Shown here piece after piece: positions 6,827 through 13,478 of a DNA stretch of 14,500 bases. A program made the translations under genes and the position numbers. A model generated the notes under the pieces. The model did no database searches, was not told where the DNA came from, and saw only the letters and a program-made list of their open reading frames with translations. This DNA is from an uncultured Clostridia bacterium. Its GTDB lineage: Bacteria > Bacillota > Clostridia > TANB77 > CAG-508. The DNA is taken from contig CAKPEG010000028.1 of the NCBI GenBank assembly GCA_934149275.1, positions 1-14,500 on the forward strand, in the 5' to 3' direction. Positions within the stretch are counted from its first letter, which is position 1, and every line of letters starts with the position of its first letter.

Positions 6827-8551
6827 ATGAAAAAAATTAAGCCAGCAACAATTACAATAATAGTAATTTTAATTGCATATACAATTTTATCTTTTTATAA
6901 ATTGGGAAATAATAAAAATCCACAAACATACGTTAATTTAAAAGATAATGAGCAATTAACATTTAGGATTGATTCAGATCAAATACCAAAAAAGATGATG
7001 ATATACTCAGCAAATGATGAGTCAAATGTATCAATATTTTTTCTAGAAGAATATAAAGCACTAGATACCTACAAATATGATACATATTTTGAAATTGATT
7101 ATTCGAATCTTTTCAAGTGGAACGAGGTATACTTTAATCTAGATGATTATAATTATAAGTATATTATGTTCGAATCAAATAAAGATACAACAGTATTAGG
7201 AGAAATGAAAATATATGATGAAAGCGGAAACGAAATACCAATAACAGCAATGGAGGAAAAAGGAAAAACGCTGTTAGATGAACAGAGTTTAGTTCCAGAA
7301 AACTACTCATATATGAACAGTACATATTTTGATGAAATATATTTTCCAAGAACAGCATACGAAATGTTAAATAACTTACCAATTTATGAATATACACATC
7401 CACCATTAGGAAAAATAATAATTTCAATTCCTATCCATTTCTTAGGAGTAACACCATTTGCATATAGATTAGGCGGTAACATTGCTGGAATATTAATAAT
7501 ATTGGTAATCTATCTAATAGCAAAACAATTATTCAAAAAAGACAGGTATGCTATATTTACAGCATTAATAATGGCACTAGATGGAATGCATTTTGTTCAA
7601 ACTAGAATAGGAACAGTAGATAGTTATTTGTTACTATTTTGCTTAACATCATTCTATTTCTTCTTAAAATTCTTAAAAATACCTGCCGAAGAAGAATTGA
7701 AAAAGAAAAGAATACCATTACTATTGTCTGGAGCATTCTGGGGAATGGGAATGGCTACAAAATGGACTGCTGCATTTATAGGTGCAGGAATGGGAATAAT
7801 ATATTTAGCCAAAATGATAAAATCAAAAAGACTTGATATAAAATTAATTTTATGGTCAATTTTATCCTTCGTTATAATTCCACTAACTATATATGTAATG
7901 TCATATATACCAATAATGATGAATCCAAATTCCAAATTATATTATGAACATGAAGATAAAAACGGAGAAAAGATTTGCGAATGTGTGCAGATAACAGACC
8001 TAAAATCCTTTATAAAATATCAACAAGCAATGTATCACTACCATTCAACATTAAAAGCAAGTCATCCATATACAAGCAAGTGGTATGAGTGGCCAATTAT
8101 GAAAAGGCCATTATGGTTTTATATTTCAAGATTCGATGATAACACAATAGGAACAATTGCATGTATGGGAAATCCAGCAATATGGTGGTTATCAATGATT
8201 ACAGCAATATATACACTAACATATACTATTATTACTAGAAACAAAGAAGGAGCAATTTTAATTGTAATGATAGCGATAACATGGTTTACATATGCACTTA
8301 TAGGACGAATCATGTTTATATATCACTATTTTATAACACTACCATTTATGATGCTTACAATTCCGTTTGCTGTAAGTAAGCTAGCAGAATGGAAACCCAA
8401 AATAGACTATATAATGCCTGTATTGACATTAATATTTTTAGGAACATTTATTTATTTTTATCCTATATACTCAGGAAAACCAGTTAGTATTGAATATGTT
8501 AAAAAGACTGAGTGGTTCGATTCTTGGAACTATGATGGATTAGGAGATTAA
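6827..8551 (+). CDS. GT39 protein O-mannosyltransferase-type membrane glycosyltransferase
   Basis: From the preferred ATG the protein has 574 residues (578 from 6815). It is a multi-pass membrane enzyme of the PMT family, which moves a sugar from a polyprenyl-phosphate carrier to protein or another acceptor on the outer face of the membrane. Marks are the catalytic DE pair (Asp169-Glu170 in TYFDEIYF), HPPLGK (191-196), DGMHFVQTR after the next helices, the YHYFITLPF block, and the C-terminal IYFYPIYSGKPVSIEYV that is typical of the PMT C-terminal four-helix domain. About 140 residues with many beta-type stretches (roughly 27-165) lie between the first helix (about 5-22) and the DE loop, forming an added outside domain. 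The gene stands alone between a terminator and a bidirectional terminator. The sugar and acceptor cannot be told from sequence. Confidence 0.88.
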   Translation: MKKIKPATITIIVILIAYTILSFYKLGNNKNPQTYVNLKDNEQLTFRIDSDQIPKKMMIYSANDESNVSIFFLEEYKALDTYKYDTYFEIDYSNLFKWNEVYFNLDDYNYKYIMFESNKDTTVLGEMKIYDESGNEIPITAMEEKGKTLLDEQSLVPENYSYMNSTYFDEIYFPRTAYEMLNNLPIYEYTHPPLGKIIISIPIHFLGVTPFAYRLGGNIAGILIILVIYLIAKQLFKKDRYAIFTALIMALDGMHFVQTRIGTVDSYLLLFCLTSFYFFLKFLKIPAEEELKKKRIPLLLSGAFWGMGMATKWTAAFIGAGMGIIYLAKMIKSKRLDIKLILWSILSFVIIPLTIYVMSYIPIMMNPNSKLYYEHEDKNGEKICECVQITDLKSFIKYQQAMYHYHSTLKASHPYTSKWYEWPIMKRPLWFYISRFDDNTIGTIACMGNPAIWWLSMITAIYTLTYTIITRNKEGAILIVMIAITWFTYALIGRIMFIYHYFITLPFMMLTIPFAVSKLAEWKPKIDYIMPVLTLIFLGTFIYFYPIYSGKPVSIEYVKKTEWFDSWNYDGLGD

Positions 8552-8577
8552 GATATTAAATTAAGAGATAAGTAAAG

Positions 8578-8740
8578 AATTGTATAAAACACCTAGTAAA
8601 AAAATTATATAAAGCATGTAGTTAAAAAATAAATAAAAATTTATATAAAGCGTGTAATTAAAACATAAATAAAAAATTATAGAAAACACTTAGTCAGAAG
8701 ATAAAAAATATATATGAAGCATTTTAGAAAAATATTTATA
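8578..8740. repeat. Degenerate A/T-rich tandem repeat
   Basis: About five imperfect units begin near 8578, 8603, 8638, 8675 and 8707. Each resembles AATTATATAAAGCATGTAGT followed by A/T-rich filler, with spacing of roughly 25-37 bases. The common kernel is TATAaAgCrtgTAgTtA. No reading frame stays open through it. It fills most of the space between the glycosyltransferase stop and the terminator at 8752. Confidence 0.55.
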
Positions 8741-8751
8741 AAATATATAAA

Positions 8752-8789
8752 CAAAAAGATCCAAGTTATATACAACTTGGATCTCTTTG
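8752..8789. terminator. Bidirectional terminator between convergent genes
   Basis: AGATCCAAGTT (8757-8767) pairs perfectly with AACTTGGATCT (8774-8784) around a 6-base loop. After one mismatch, four more outer pairs form (CAAA with TTTG). On the minus strand it is followed by TTTTTGTTT and on the plus strand by CTTTGTT. It can therefore stop both the glycosyltransferase (+) and PhoH (-) transcripts. Confidence 0.85.
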
Positions 8790-8842
8790 TTATTAGAGTT
8801 TAACTACGAGTTACATTTTGTTACATTGCAAGCTACATTGCC

Positions 8843-8911
8843 TTACAGAATTTCCTGTGCAATCATAGCCAGCTCGGATCGTATGGTCTTCTTGCTGTCG
8901 AGTTCAATCTA
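8843..8911 (-). pseudogene. Severed C-terminal tail of the PhoH gene after an in-frame TAG
   Basis: On the minus strand the PhoH frame meets TAG (8909-8911) after KDISKCW and then stays open for 21 codons to TAA (8843-8845). These read IELDSKKTIRSELA then MIAQEIL. RSELA followed by a short helix is the usual end of PIN-PhoH proteins, so this is the missing tail in the same frame. A single CAG-to-TAG change (Gln to stop) would explain it. Without read-through this tail is not made. Confidence 0.75.
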
Positions 8912-10282
8912 CCAGCATTTGCTGATATCTTTAAACTTCTCTGAAGCATAGACCAGACCATTACGTCTTTCATTAAGACCTGGCGTATTTACCTGCGTCG
9001 GGTCACCTGCCAAAACCAACTTGGAGCCTCTTGCTAGACGAGTGATGATATCCTTCATGATCTCCGGCTTGATATTCTGTACTTCATCAATGAAATAGAA
9101 TGTATTTACAATTGATGAACCACGAAGAAAACCAATTGCCTGAATACTAACAAGACCTTGCCCGAATAATGCGCTAACGCTTTCTCTACAATCCATTATG
9201 TTTACCTTGTCTTTGTCCTTTTCTCTGACTTTGATTTTGCCTTTGCCTTTCTCCTTTTCTGTATCAGCATCGTCATCGTAATCTTTCTCGATTTTAAACT
9301 TCTTTCCGCTGTGTTTAAAAATCTCGACTAAGTTATTGTTGACACCATTAATATAAGGACTAATCTTTGCTCCGATGCCACCAGGCAAAAAGCCTAAATC
9401 TTCATCGATAGTAACTACGGGAGCGCTTACAAGAATCTGTTCGTATCTGCTTAAAGGTCCGCAAGATGTAAGACAATGTAAAGCTGCGGCCAACGCACAG
9501 TATGTTTTACCAGTTCCAGCGCCACCTTTAACAATAACCAAAGGTGCAATATCTGGGGGAGCCATTAAACATTCCATAAACATTTTCTGTTCAGCGTTCT
9601 CCGGCTTGAAAACTGCATTGTCCTGATACATCAGTGGCACAAGCATACCATCTGTATATCTGGCAATTGCGGAGGAACCTTCAGATGAAATGGTTACGAA
9701 CATGTTTTCATGCCATGCAATCTTGTTGTACTGATAAATTGCATTGATAGGCAAAGCTCTGTCAGCATACAACCTGTCAATAGCTGACTTTGTAGCAAAA
9801 ATCTCGATTCGGCCTTTGTACTGATCACTAGGAAGAGGGAATATTTCGTCCTTAAACTCCTGAGATTTTATGCCGAGTTTCTCCGCCTTCAGACGTACAC
9901 CAGGATTCTGAGAAATCAAGATTACCGGATACTTAGTTGACTTAATCAAATCCAGACAAACCTGAAAAGATCGTTTGTAAAGTTCAGTCATGTTGTACAG
10001 TGAATTCACTTCCGGAGAAATTGATTCGCAATCCACGATTCTTAAAGAAGAGCCGTTGCTCTGCTTAACTCCTTTGGAAGAAAGCAAATCCTTCATAGAA
10101 AACGTTGAGATGTAGTTCACGAATTTACTTGCTATTCTCGCTTTTTCTGGTGATTTGTCGTACTGATAAATCCGTTCGACAACAGCCAGCGGAATAACTA
10201 CGTCGTTGTCACTACCAAAGTTAAGAGTGGCCTTTTCAGATGACAAAGTCGCTTCTGTGAGTAACACAAATGTCTTCTTCAT
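8909..10282 (-). CDS. phoH: PIN-PhoH family ATPase (YlaK-like), amber-truncated
   Basis: The product has 457 residues to the TAG, or 479 with read-through. The N-terminus (about 1-185) has a PIN nuclease fold pattern (VVIPLAVVERI at 28-38; PVILISQNPGVRLKAEKLG at 119-137). The usual active-site Asp are replaced: Leu8 in FVLLTEA where DTN is expected, and Asn126 where SKD is expected. The C-terminal PhoH ATPase has Walker A GGAGTGKT (253-260), Walker B FYFIDEVQN (Asp399-Glu400) and VLAGDPTQVNTPGLN (423-437). A highly charged insert (about 330-359, rich in Lys/Glu/Asp) lies between them. PhoH ATPases are linked to RNA metabolism and occur in many phages; the precise role is unknown. The start has AAAGGAG eight bases upstream. 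It is the only minus-strand gene and has far higher GC than its neighbours, suggesting transfer. Confidence 0.9.
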   Translation of the reverse strand: MKKTFVLLTEATLSSEKATLNFGSDNDVVIPLAVVERIYQYDKSPEKARIASKFVNYISTFSMKDLLSSKGVKQSNGSSLRIVDCESISPEVNSLYNMTELYKRSFQVCLDLIKSTKYPVILISQNPGVRLKAEKLGIKSQEFKDEIFPLPSDQYKGRIEIFATKSAIDRLYADRALPINAIYQYNKIAWHENMFVTISSEGSSAIARYTDGMLVPLMYQDNAVFKPENAEQKMFMECLMAPPDIAPLVIVKGGAGTGKTYCALAAALHCLTSCGPLSRYEQILVSAPVVTIDEDLGFLPGGIGAKISPYINGVNNNLVEIFKHSGKKFKIEKDYDDDADTEKEKGKGKIKVREKDKDKVNIMDCRESVSALFGQGLVSIQAIGFLRGSSIVNTFYFIDEVQNIKPEIMKDIITRLARGSKLVLAGDPTQVNTPGLNERRNGLVYASEKFKDISKCW

Positions 10283-10290
10283 AATGAAAA

Positions 10291-10331
10291 CTCCTTTCGA
10301 TGTGTAAGTATTTCTTAGTAATTAGAAATAC
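10291..10331 (-). promoter_or_regulatory. phoH leader: ribosome site plus perfect inverted repeat
   Basis: AAAGGAG (complement of 10291-10297) is the ribosome site. Just upstream in the predicted leader lies an 8-bp perfect inverted repeat, GTATTTCT (10308-10315) and AGAAATAC (10324-10331), with an 8-base centre. It lies between the promoter and the ribosome site, so it could be an operator or an RNA hairpin. No known riboswitch is recognised. Confidence 0.5.
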
Positions 10332-10353
10332 AGTTCTATTGGGTTACATAAAT

Positions 10354-10382
10354 ATTATACAAGGGAACCCTTCAAAAATCAA
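10354..10382 (-). promoter_or_regulatory. Sigma-A type promoter for phoH, with internal palindrome
   Basis: Read on the minus strand, TTGATT (10382-10377) and TATAAT (10359-10354) are spaced by 17 bp. The spacer contains AAGGG-AA-CCCTT (10361-10372), a 5-bp inverted repeat in a position suited to a repressor. Transcription would start near 10347, about 65 bases before the start codon. Confidence 0.7.
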
Positions 10383-10413
10383 TGTTTTTTGCAAATAATA
10401 TATCAAAGATTTA

Positions 10414-10430
10414 CATAATTTCATAAAATA
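10414..10430 (+). promoter_or_regulatory. Possible sporulation (sigma-E/K) -10 elements upstream of dpaB
   Basis: CATAATTT (10414-10421) and CATAAAATA (10422-10430) resemble the -10 elements of mother-cell sigma factors (sigma-E CATAnnnT, sigma-K CATAnnnTA). In known spore formers dpaB is expressed in the mother cell. No convincing -35 partner is seen and the region is A/T-rich, so this is only a candidate. Confidence 0.25.
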
Positions 10431-10460
10431 TATTAAACGGAGAAGAAAAATCCGTAAAAA

Positions 10461-10477
10461 AGGAGGTCACCATGTGA
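10461..10477 (+). promoter_or_regulatory. Strong ribosome site with overlapping ATG-TGA before the dpaB GTG
   Basis: AGGAGGT (10461-10467) is followed by ATG at 10472-10474, which is immediately stopped by TGA. The dpaB GTG start (10474-10476) overlaps that ATG by one base. GTG is chosen because it is six bases after the site and gives the normal family N-terminus. Confidence 0.6.
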
Positions 10478-11058
10478 TACTAGAAGGCAAAAAAATAGGT
10501 TATGTATTTACAGGATCATTTTGTACATTCAAAAAAAGTATAGAACAACTTAAGAAAATAGCTAAACAAAAAGCTGAGATAATTCCAATAATGTCATATA
10601 ACTCATATAATTTAGATACGAAATTTGGAAAAGCAGAAGATTTTATAAAAGAAATTGAAGAAATAACAGGACATAAAATTATAAACACAATTCAAGGAGC
10701 AGAGCCAATTGGACCTAAGCATTTAACAGATATAATGATAATAGCTCCAGCATCAGGAAATACAATGGCAAAATTAGCAAATGATATAATAGATACACCA
10801 GCAGTGATGGCTGCAAAATCGCATTTAAGAAACGAGAATCCACTTGTAATTGCACCATCAACAAATAATGGATTAAGTGGAAATGCAATGAACATAGCAA
10901 AATTACTAAATATGAGAAATTATTATTTTGTACCTTTTAAACAAGATAATCCAATAACCAAGCCACGCTCTGTGGTATTTGACAGTGAATATATAATTCC
11001 AACATTGGAACTCGCTTTAGAAGGAAAGCAAATTCAGCCAATACTAATGCAATTGTAA
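10474..11058 (+). CDS. dpaB: Dipicolinate synthase subunit B
   Basis: The protein has 194 residues, the usual length of DpaB (SpoVFB). With DpaA it makes dipicolinic acid from a lysine-pathway intermediate in the mother cell; the product fills the spore core with calcium and gives heat resistance. DpaB is a flavoprotein-fold protein, shown here by GKKIGYVFTGSFCTF (about 5-19), MIIAPASGNTMAKLANDI and the family block PLVIAPSTNNGLSGNAMNI, then YYFVPFKQDNPITKP. The start is GTG. No dpaA is present on either side: upstream is the divergent phoH and downstream is an intergenic gap ending in the murT promoter. In many spore formers dpaA and dpaB are adjacent, so this copy is separated from its partner. 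Its presence suggests the host forms spores. Confidence 0.92.
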   Translation: MILEGKKIGYVFTGSFCTFKKSIEQLKKIAKQKAEIIPIMSYNSYNLDTKFGKAEDFIKEIEEITGHKIINTIQGAEPIGPKHLTDIMIIAPASGNTMAKLANDIIDTPAVMAAKSHLRNENPLVIAPSTNNGLSGNAMNIAKLLNMRNYYFVPFKQDNPITKPRSVVFDSEYIIPTLELALEGKQIQPILMQL

Positions 11059-11078
11059 AATAAGATTAAAAAAATGTG

Positions 11079-11205
11079 CCTAAATTAGCAAAGCAAATTT
11101 AGGATTCAAACAAATACGCGGACTTTATAATAATTGAAAATGTTATAAATGTCCGCTTTTGTTCTATAATAGTCAAGTTCTCTGAACGAACATTAACAAT
11201 GTAAT
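11079..11205 (-). repeat. Structured intergenic repeat, copy 4 (reverse orientation, permuted)
   Basis: Read on the minus strand this is ACATTGTTAATGTTC, a short GTTC/GAAC hairpin (11177-11187) and CTATTATAGAACAAAAGCGGA. The core GCGGACATTTATAACATTT ... AAGTCCGCGTATTTG follows, then a CCTAAATT/AATTTAGG hairpin (11079-11086 with 11096-11103). GAACAAAAGCGGA matches copy 1 exactly. The ACATTGTTAAT box lies before the core here but after it in copies 1 and 3. Confidence 0.7.
11118..11165 (+). terminator. Terminator-like stem within repeat copy 4, after dpaB
   Basis: GCGGAC-TTTATAA (11118-11130) pairs with TTATAAA-T-GTCCGC (11143-11156) with one bulged base and a 12-base loop, followed by TTTTGTTCT. 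In this orientation the repeat core could act as the intrinsic terminator of dpaB, 60 bases after its stop. The rest of the gap to 11310 shows nothing else recognisable. Confidence 0.6.
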
Positions 11206-11310
11206 CTGTTTTAACTTTTCTTGACAGCATACATTTTTTATAAAAACTGACTGCAGAAAATTCAATACAAAAAATCTACCACAAAGATAAATTTAAAACC
11301 GTTGTTTCCA

Positions 11311-11339
11311 TTGACATGAAAAGACATTAGAAATATAAT
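11311..11339 (+). promoter_or_regulatory. Perfect consensus sigma-A promoter for murT-gatD
   Basis: TTGACA (11311-11316) and TATAAT (11334-11339) with exactly 17 bp between match the vegetative consensus fully. The start would be near 11346. The ribosome site AGAGGA is at 11375-11380, six bases before ATG. Constitutive strong transcription is expected. Confidence 0.88.
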
Positions 11340-11386
11340 TTAATAGTAATTTGAAAAATATATATAATAATATAAGAGGAAAATAA

Positions 11387-12733
11387 ATGAGAAATTTTTT
11401 TACAATATTAATAACTAAAATAATCTGTGTAATATTAAAAATATTTGGAAAAAACGGAGGAAATTTGCCAGGAAAAGTTGCATACAAATTAAATCCAAAT
11501 ATATTTAAATATTTAAAACTTGAAGGAAAAGTAATAGCCACAACAGGGACTAACGGAAAAACAATGACAAACAACATGATAGGTAAAATTCTTACTGATA
11601 GTGGAAAAACAATAATAACAAATGCCGAAGGAAACAACATGGAAACAGGAATTTTATCAGTTTTAATAAAAAATTGTACATTATCAGGAAAAGTTAAGGC
11701 AGACTATTTTGTATTTGAAACAGATGAAAGTTATGTTCCAATCTTATATAAAATGATTCCATTGGATTGCTTAGTAATATTAGATTTCTTTAGAGATCAA
11801 CTAGATAGAGCAGGAGAAGTTGAAACTATTATACTAAAAAATAAAAAGTTCTTAGAAAAATATAAAGGAAAACTAGTATTGAATGCAGACGATCCAAATG
11901 TAAGCAGACTAGGAAAAGCAAATAAAAACAATAAAAATGTTTATTATTTCAGAGTAGACAAATACAAATATGCTACAACCGAATTAAAAGAAGCAGGAGA
12001 AGGAAAATTCTGTCCTTTCTGCAATACACGTTTGCAATATGAATATTATCAATATGCTCACATTGGAAAATTTAAATGTCCAAAATGCAATTATGGAGAA
12101 AATGAGATATACAATGAAATAACAGATGTAGATTTAGAAAACAAAACATTTAAAATTAATGATCAAGAATACAAAACACAATTTAATAATATTTATGCAA
12201 TTTACAATATTGCAGCTGCAACAACAGTAGCTAAATTATTTAAAGTTAAAGAAAAATCAGTAAAAGAAACAATTGAAAAATTTGTACTTAATAACGGAAG
12301 ACTAGAAAAGATGGAAATAAGCGGTTGTGAAACAATAATAAATCTTGCTAAAAACCCTACAGGAGCAAATGTTAGCCTACGTTTATTAAAAGAAGATAAA
12401 GAACACAAAGAATTATTATTTGTACTAAATGATAATATAGCAGATGGTAAAGACGTGTCATGGATTTGGGATATAAATTTTGAAGATTTAGAAAATGTTG
12501 ACAGAATAATAACAGCAGGGACAAGACCATATGATATAGCAATAAGAATAAAGGTTAGTGGATACCCAGCAGAAAAAATTATACCTTGTACAACAATAGA
12601 AGAAGCAGTTAATCACTTATATGAAACACAAGGAAAAAAATACGTAATAACAAACTATACATCAGTACAACCAACAAGACATGAATTAATAAAATTCAAA
12701 GAAAAAAGTGAGGGAAGCCATGAAAGAGATTAA
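11387..12733 (+). CDS. murT: Lipid II isoglutaminyl synthase, MurT subunit
   Basis: The protein has 448 residues. MurT with GatD amidates the alpha-carboxyl of the D-glutamate in lipid II, giving D-isoglutamine, using ATP and glutamine in the cytoplasm. It is a Mur-ligase relative: ATP loop TTGTNGKT (52-59), ETDESYVP (111-118), and NADDP (166-170). A four-cysteine zinc ribbon (Cys209, Cys212, Cys231, Cys234) interrupts the central domain, as in known MurT. The C-terminal domain carries DVSWIWD (356-362), whose first Asp corresponds to the catalytic Asp described for staphylococcal MurT. It is transcribed from the consensus promoter upstream and its last 14 bases overlap gatD. All expected motifs are intact. 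Confidence 0.95.
   Translation: MRNFFTILITKIICVILKIFGKNGGNLPGKVAYKLNPNIFKYLKLEGKVIATTGTNGKTMTNNMIGKILTDSGKTIITNAEGNNMETGILSVLIKNCTLSGKVKADYFVFETDESYVPILYKMIPLDCLVILDFFRDQLDRAGEVETIILKNKKFLEKYKGKLVLNADDPNVSRLGKANKNNKNVYYFRVDKYKYATTELKEAGEGKFCPFCNTRLQYEYYQYAHIGKFKCPKCNYGENEIYNEITDVDLENKTFKINDQEYKTQFNNIYAIYNIAAATTVAKLFKVKEKSVKETIEKFVLNNGRLEKMEISGCETIINLAKNPTGANVSLRLLKEDKEHKELLFVLNDNIADGKDVSWIWDINFEDLENVDRIITAGTRPYDIAIRIKVSGYPAEKIIPCTTIEEAVNHLYETQGKKYVITNYTSVQPTRHELIKFKEKSEGSHERD
12711..12715 (+). promoter_or_regulatory. Ribosome binding site within murT that decides the gatD start
   Basis: AGGGA lies five bases before ATG at 12720. The GTG at 12708 is in frame but overlaps this site and has no site of its own, so ATG 12720 is preferred. 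Confidence 0.55.
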
Positions 12734-13466
12734 AATATTGTACCTATATCCAGATATATTAGATTTATATGGAGATATAGGAAATATTAAAGTATTAAAA
12801 TATAGAATAGAGCAACGTGGCATTAAATGCACGGTAGACACATATTCAATAGATGATGAAGCACCAGATTTTTCATCATATGACATTGTATTTTCGGGTG
12901 GTGGCGCAGACAATGAACAGAAAATATTATCAGAAGACTTAATTAAGTATAAAGATCAAATAAAAAAGGCAGTTGACGAAGGAGTTTTCTTTTTACTAAT
13001 ATGCGGTTCATACCAATTATTTGGAAAATACTACAAAGGGGTTGAAGGAAACATAATTCCAGGACTTGAAATATTTGAGTATTATACTGAAGCAATTGAA
13101 GACAGAAAGAAAAGATGTATAGGAAACATAATAATAGAAGCAATGATAGACGGAAAAGAGACTAAAGTAATTGGATTTGAAAATCATGGTGGACAAACTT
13201 ATGATACACAGGATAATTTTGGAACAGTACTATATGGAAATGGAAATAAATTTGGAGATTTAATGGAAGGATTCATGAGAAAAAATGTAATTGCTACATA
13301 TTTGCATGGACCACTTCTTTCAAAAAATCCAGAGATTGCAGATCATATAATAAAATATGCTTTAAAAAGAAAATACAATGAAGATATAGAACTTCCAAAA
13401 ATTAACGATGAGTTTGAAGAAAAATGTAGAGAACAATTAATAAAAAGATTTTTGGATAATAATTAA
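12720..13466 (+). CDS. gatD: Lipid II isoglutaminyl synthase, glutaminase subunit GatD
   Basis: The protein has 248 residues from ATG 12720 (252 from the in-frame GTG at 12708). GatD is a class I glutamine amidotransferase (CobB/CobQ-like) that releases ammonia from glutamine for MurT. The nucleophile is Cys95 in LLICGSYQLFG. The catalytic His is His196 in TYLHGPLL. The N-terminal LYLYPDILDLYGDIGNI is typical of the family, and the basic DRKKRC segment near 128 is where the glutamine-binding Arg of known GatD is found. It overlaps murT by 14 bases, indicating translational coupling that would keep the subunits in equal amounts. A helicase-like gene follows after 25 bases with no terminator, so transcription probably continues. 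Confidence 0.95.
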   Translation: MKEIKILYLYPDILDLYGDIGNIKVLKYRIEQRGIKCTVDTYSIDDEAPDFSSYDIVFSGGGADNEQKILSEDLIKYKDQIKKAVDEGVFFLLICGSYQLFGKYYKGVEGNIIPGLEIFEYYTEAIEDRKKRCIGNIIIEAMIDGKETKVIGFENHGGQTYDTQDNFGTVLYGNGNKFGDLMEGFMRKNVIATYLHGPLLSKNPEIADHIIKYALKRKYNEDIELPKINDEFEEKCREQLIKRFLDNN

Positions 13467-13478
13467 AGTACAAAAGAT

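Noticed and set aside
7639..7836. Plus-strand open frame of 65 codons inside the GT39 gene
   Set aside because: It is another frame of a gene with clear family motifs, with no ribosome site of its own.
8809..8845. Short repeated TTACATT / TACATTGC words after the phoH tail
   Set aside because: They are only 7-8 bases long and few; not enough to call a repeat array or attachment site.
9375..9626. Plus-strand open frame of 83 codons inside phoH
   Set aside because: It lies opposite the conserved Walker A region of PhoH, has no ribosome site and no recognisable motif; it is a shadow of the real gene.
11221..11244. TTGACA at 11221 with TATAAA nearby as a murT promoter
   Set aside because: The spacing is only 12 bp; the TTGACA/TATAAT pair at 11311-11339 with 17 bp is clearly better.
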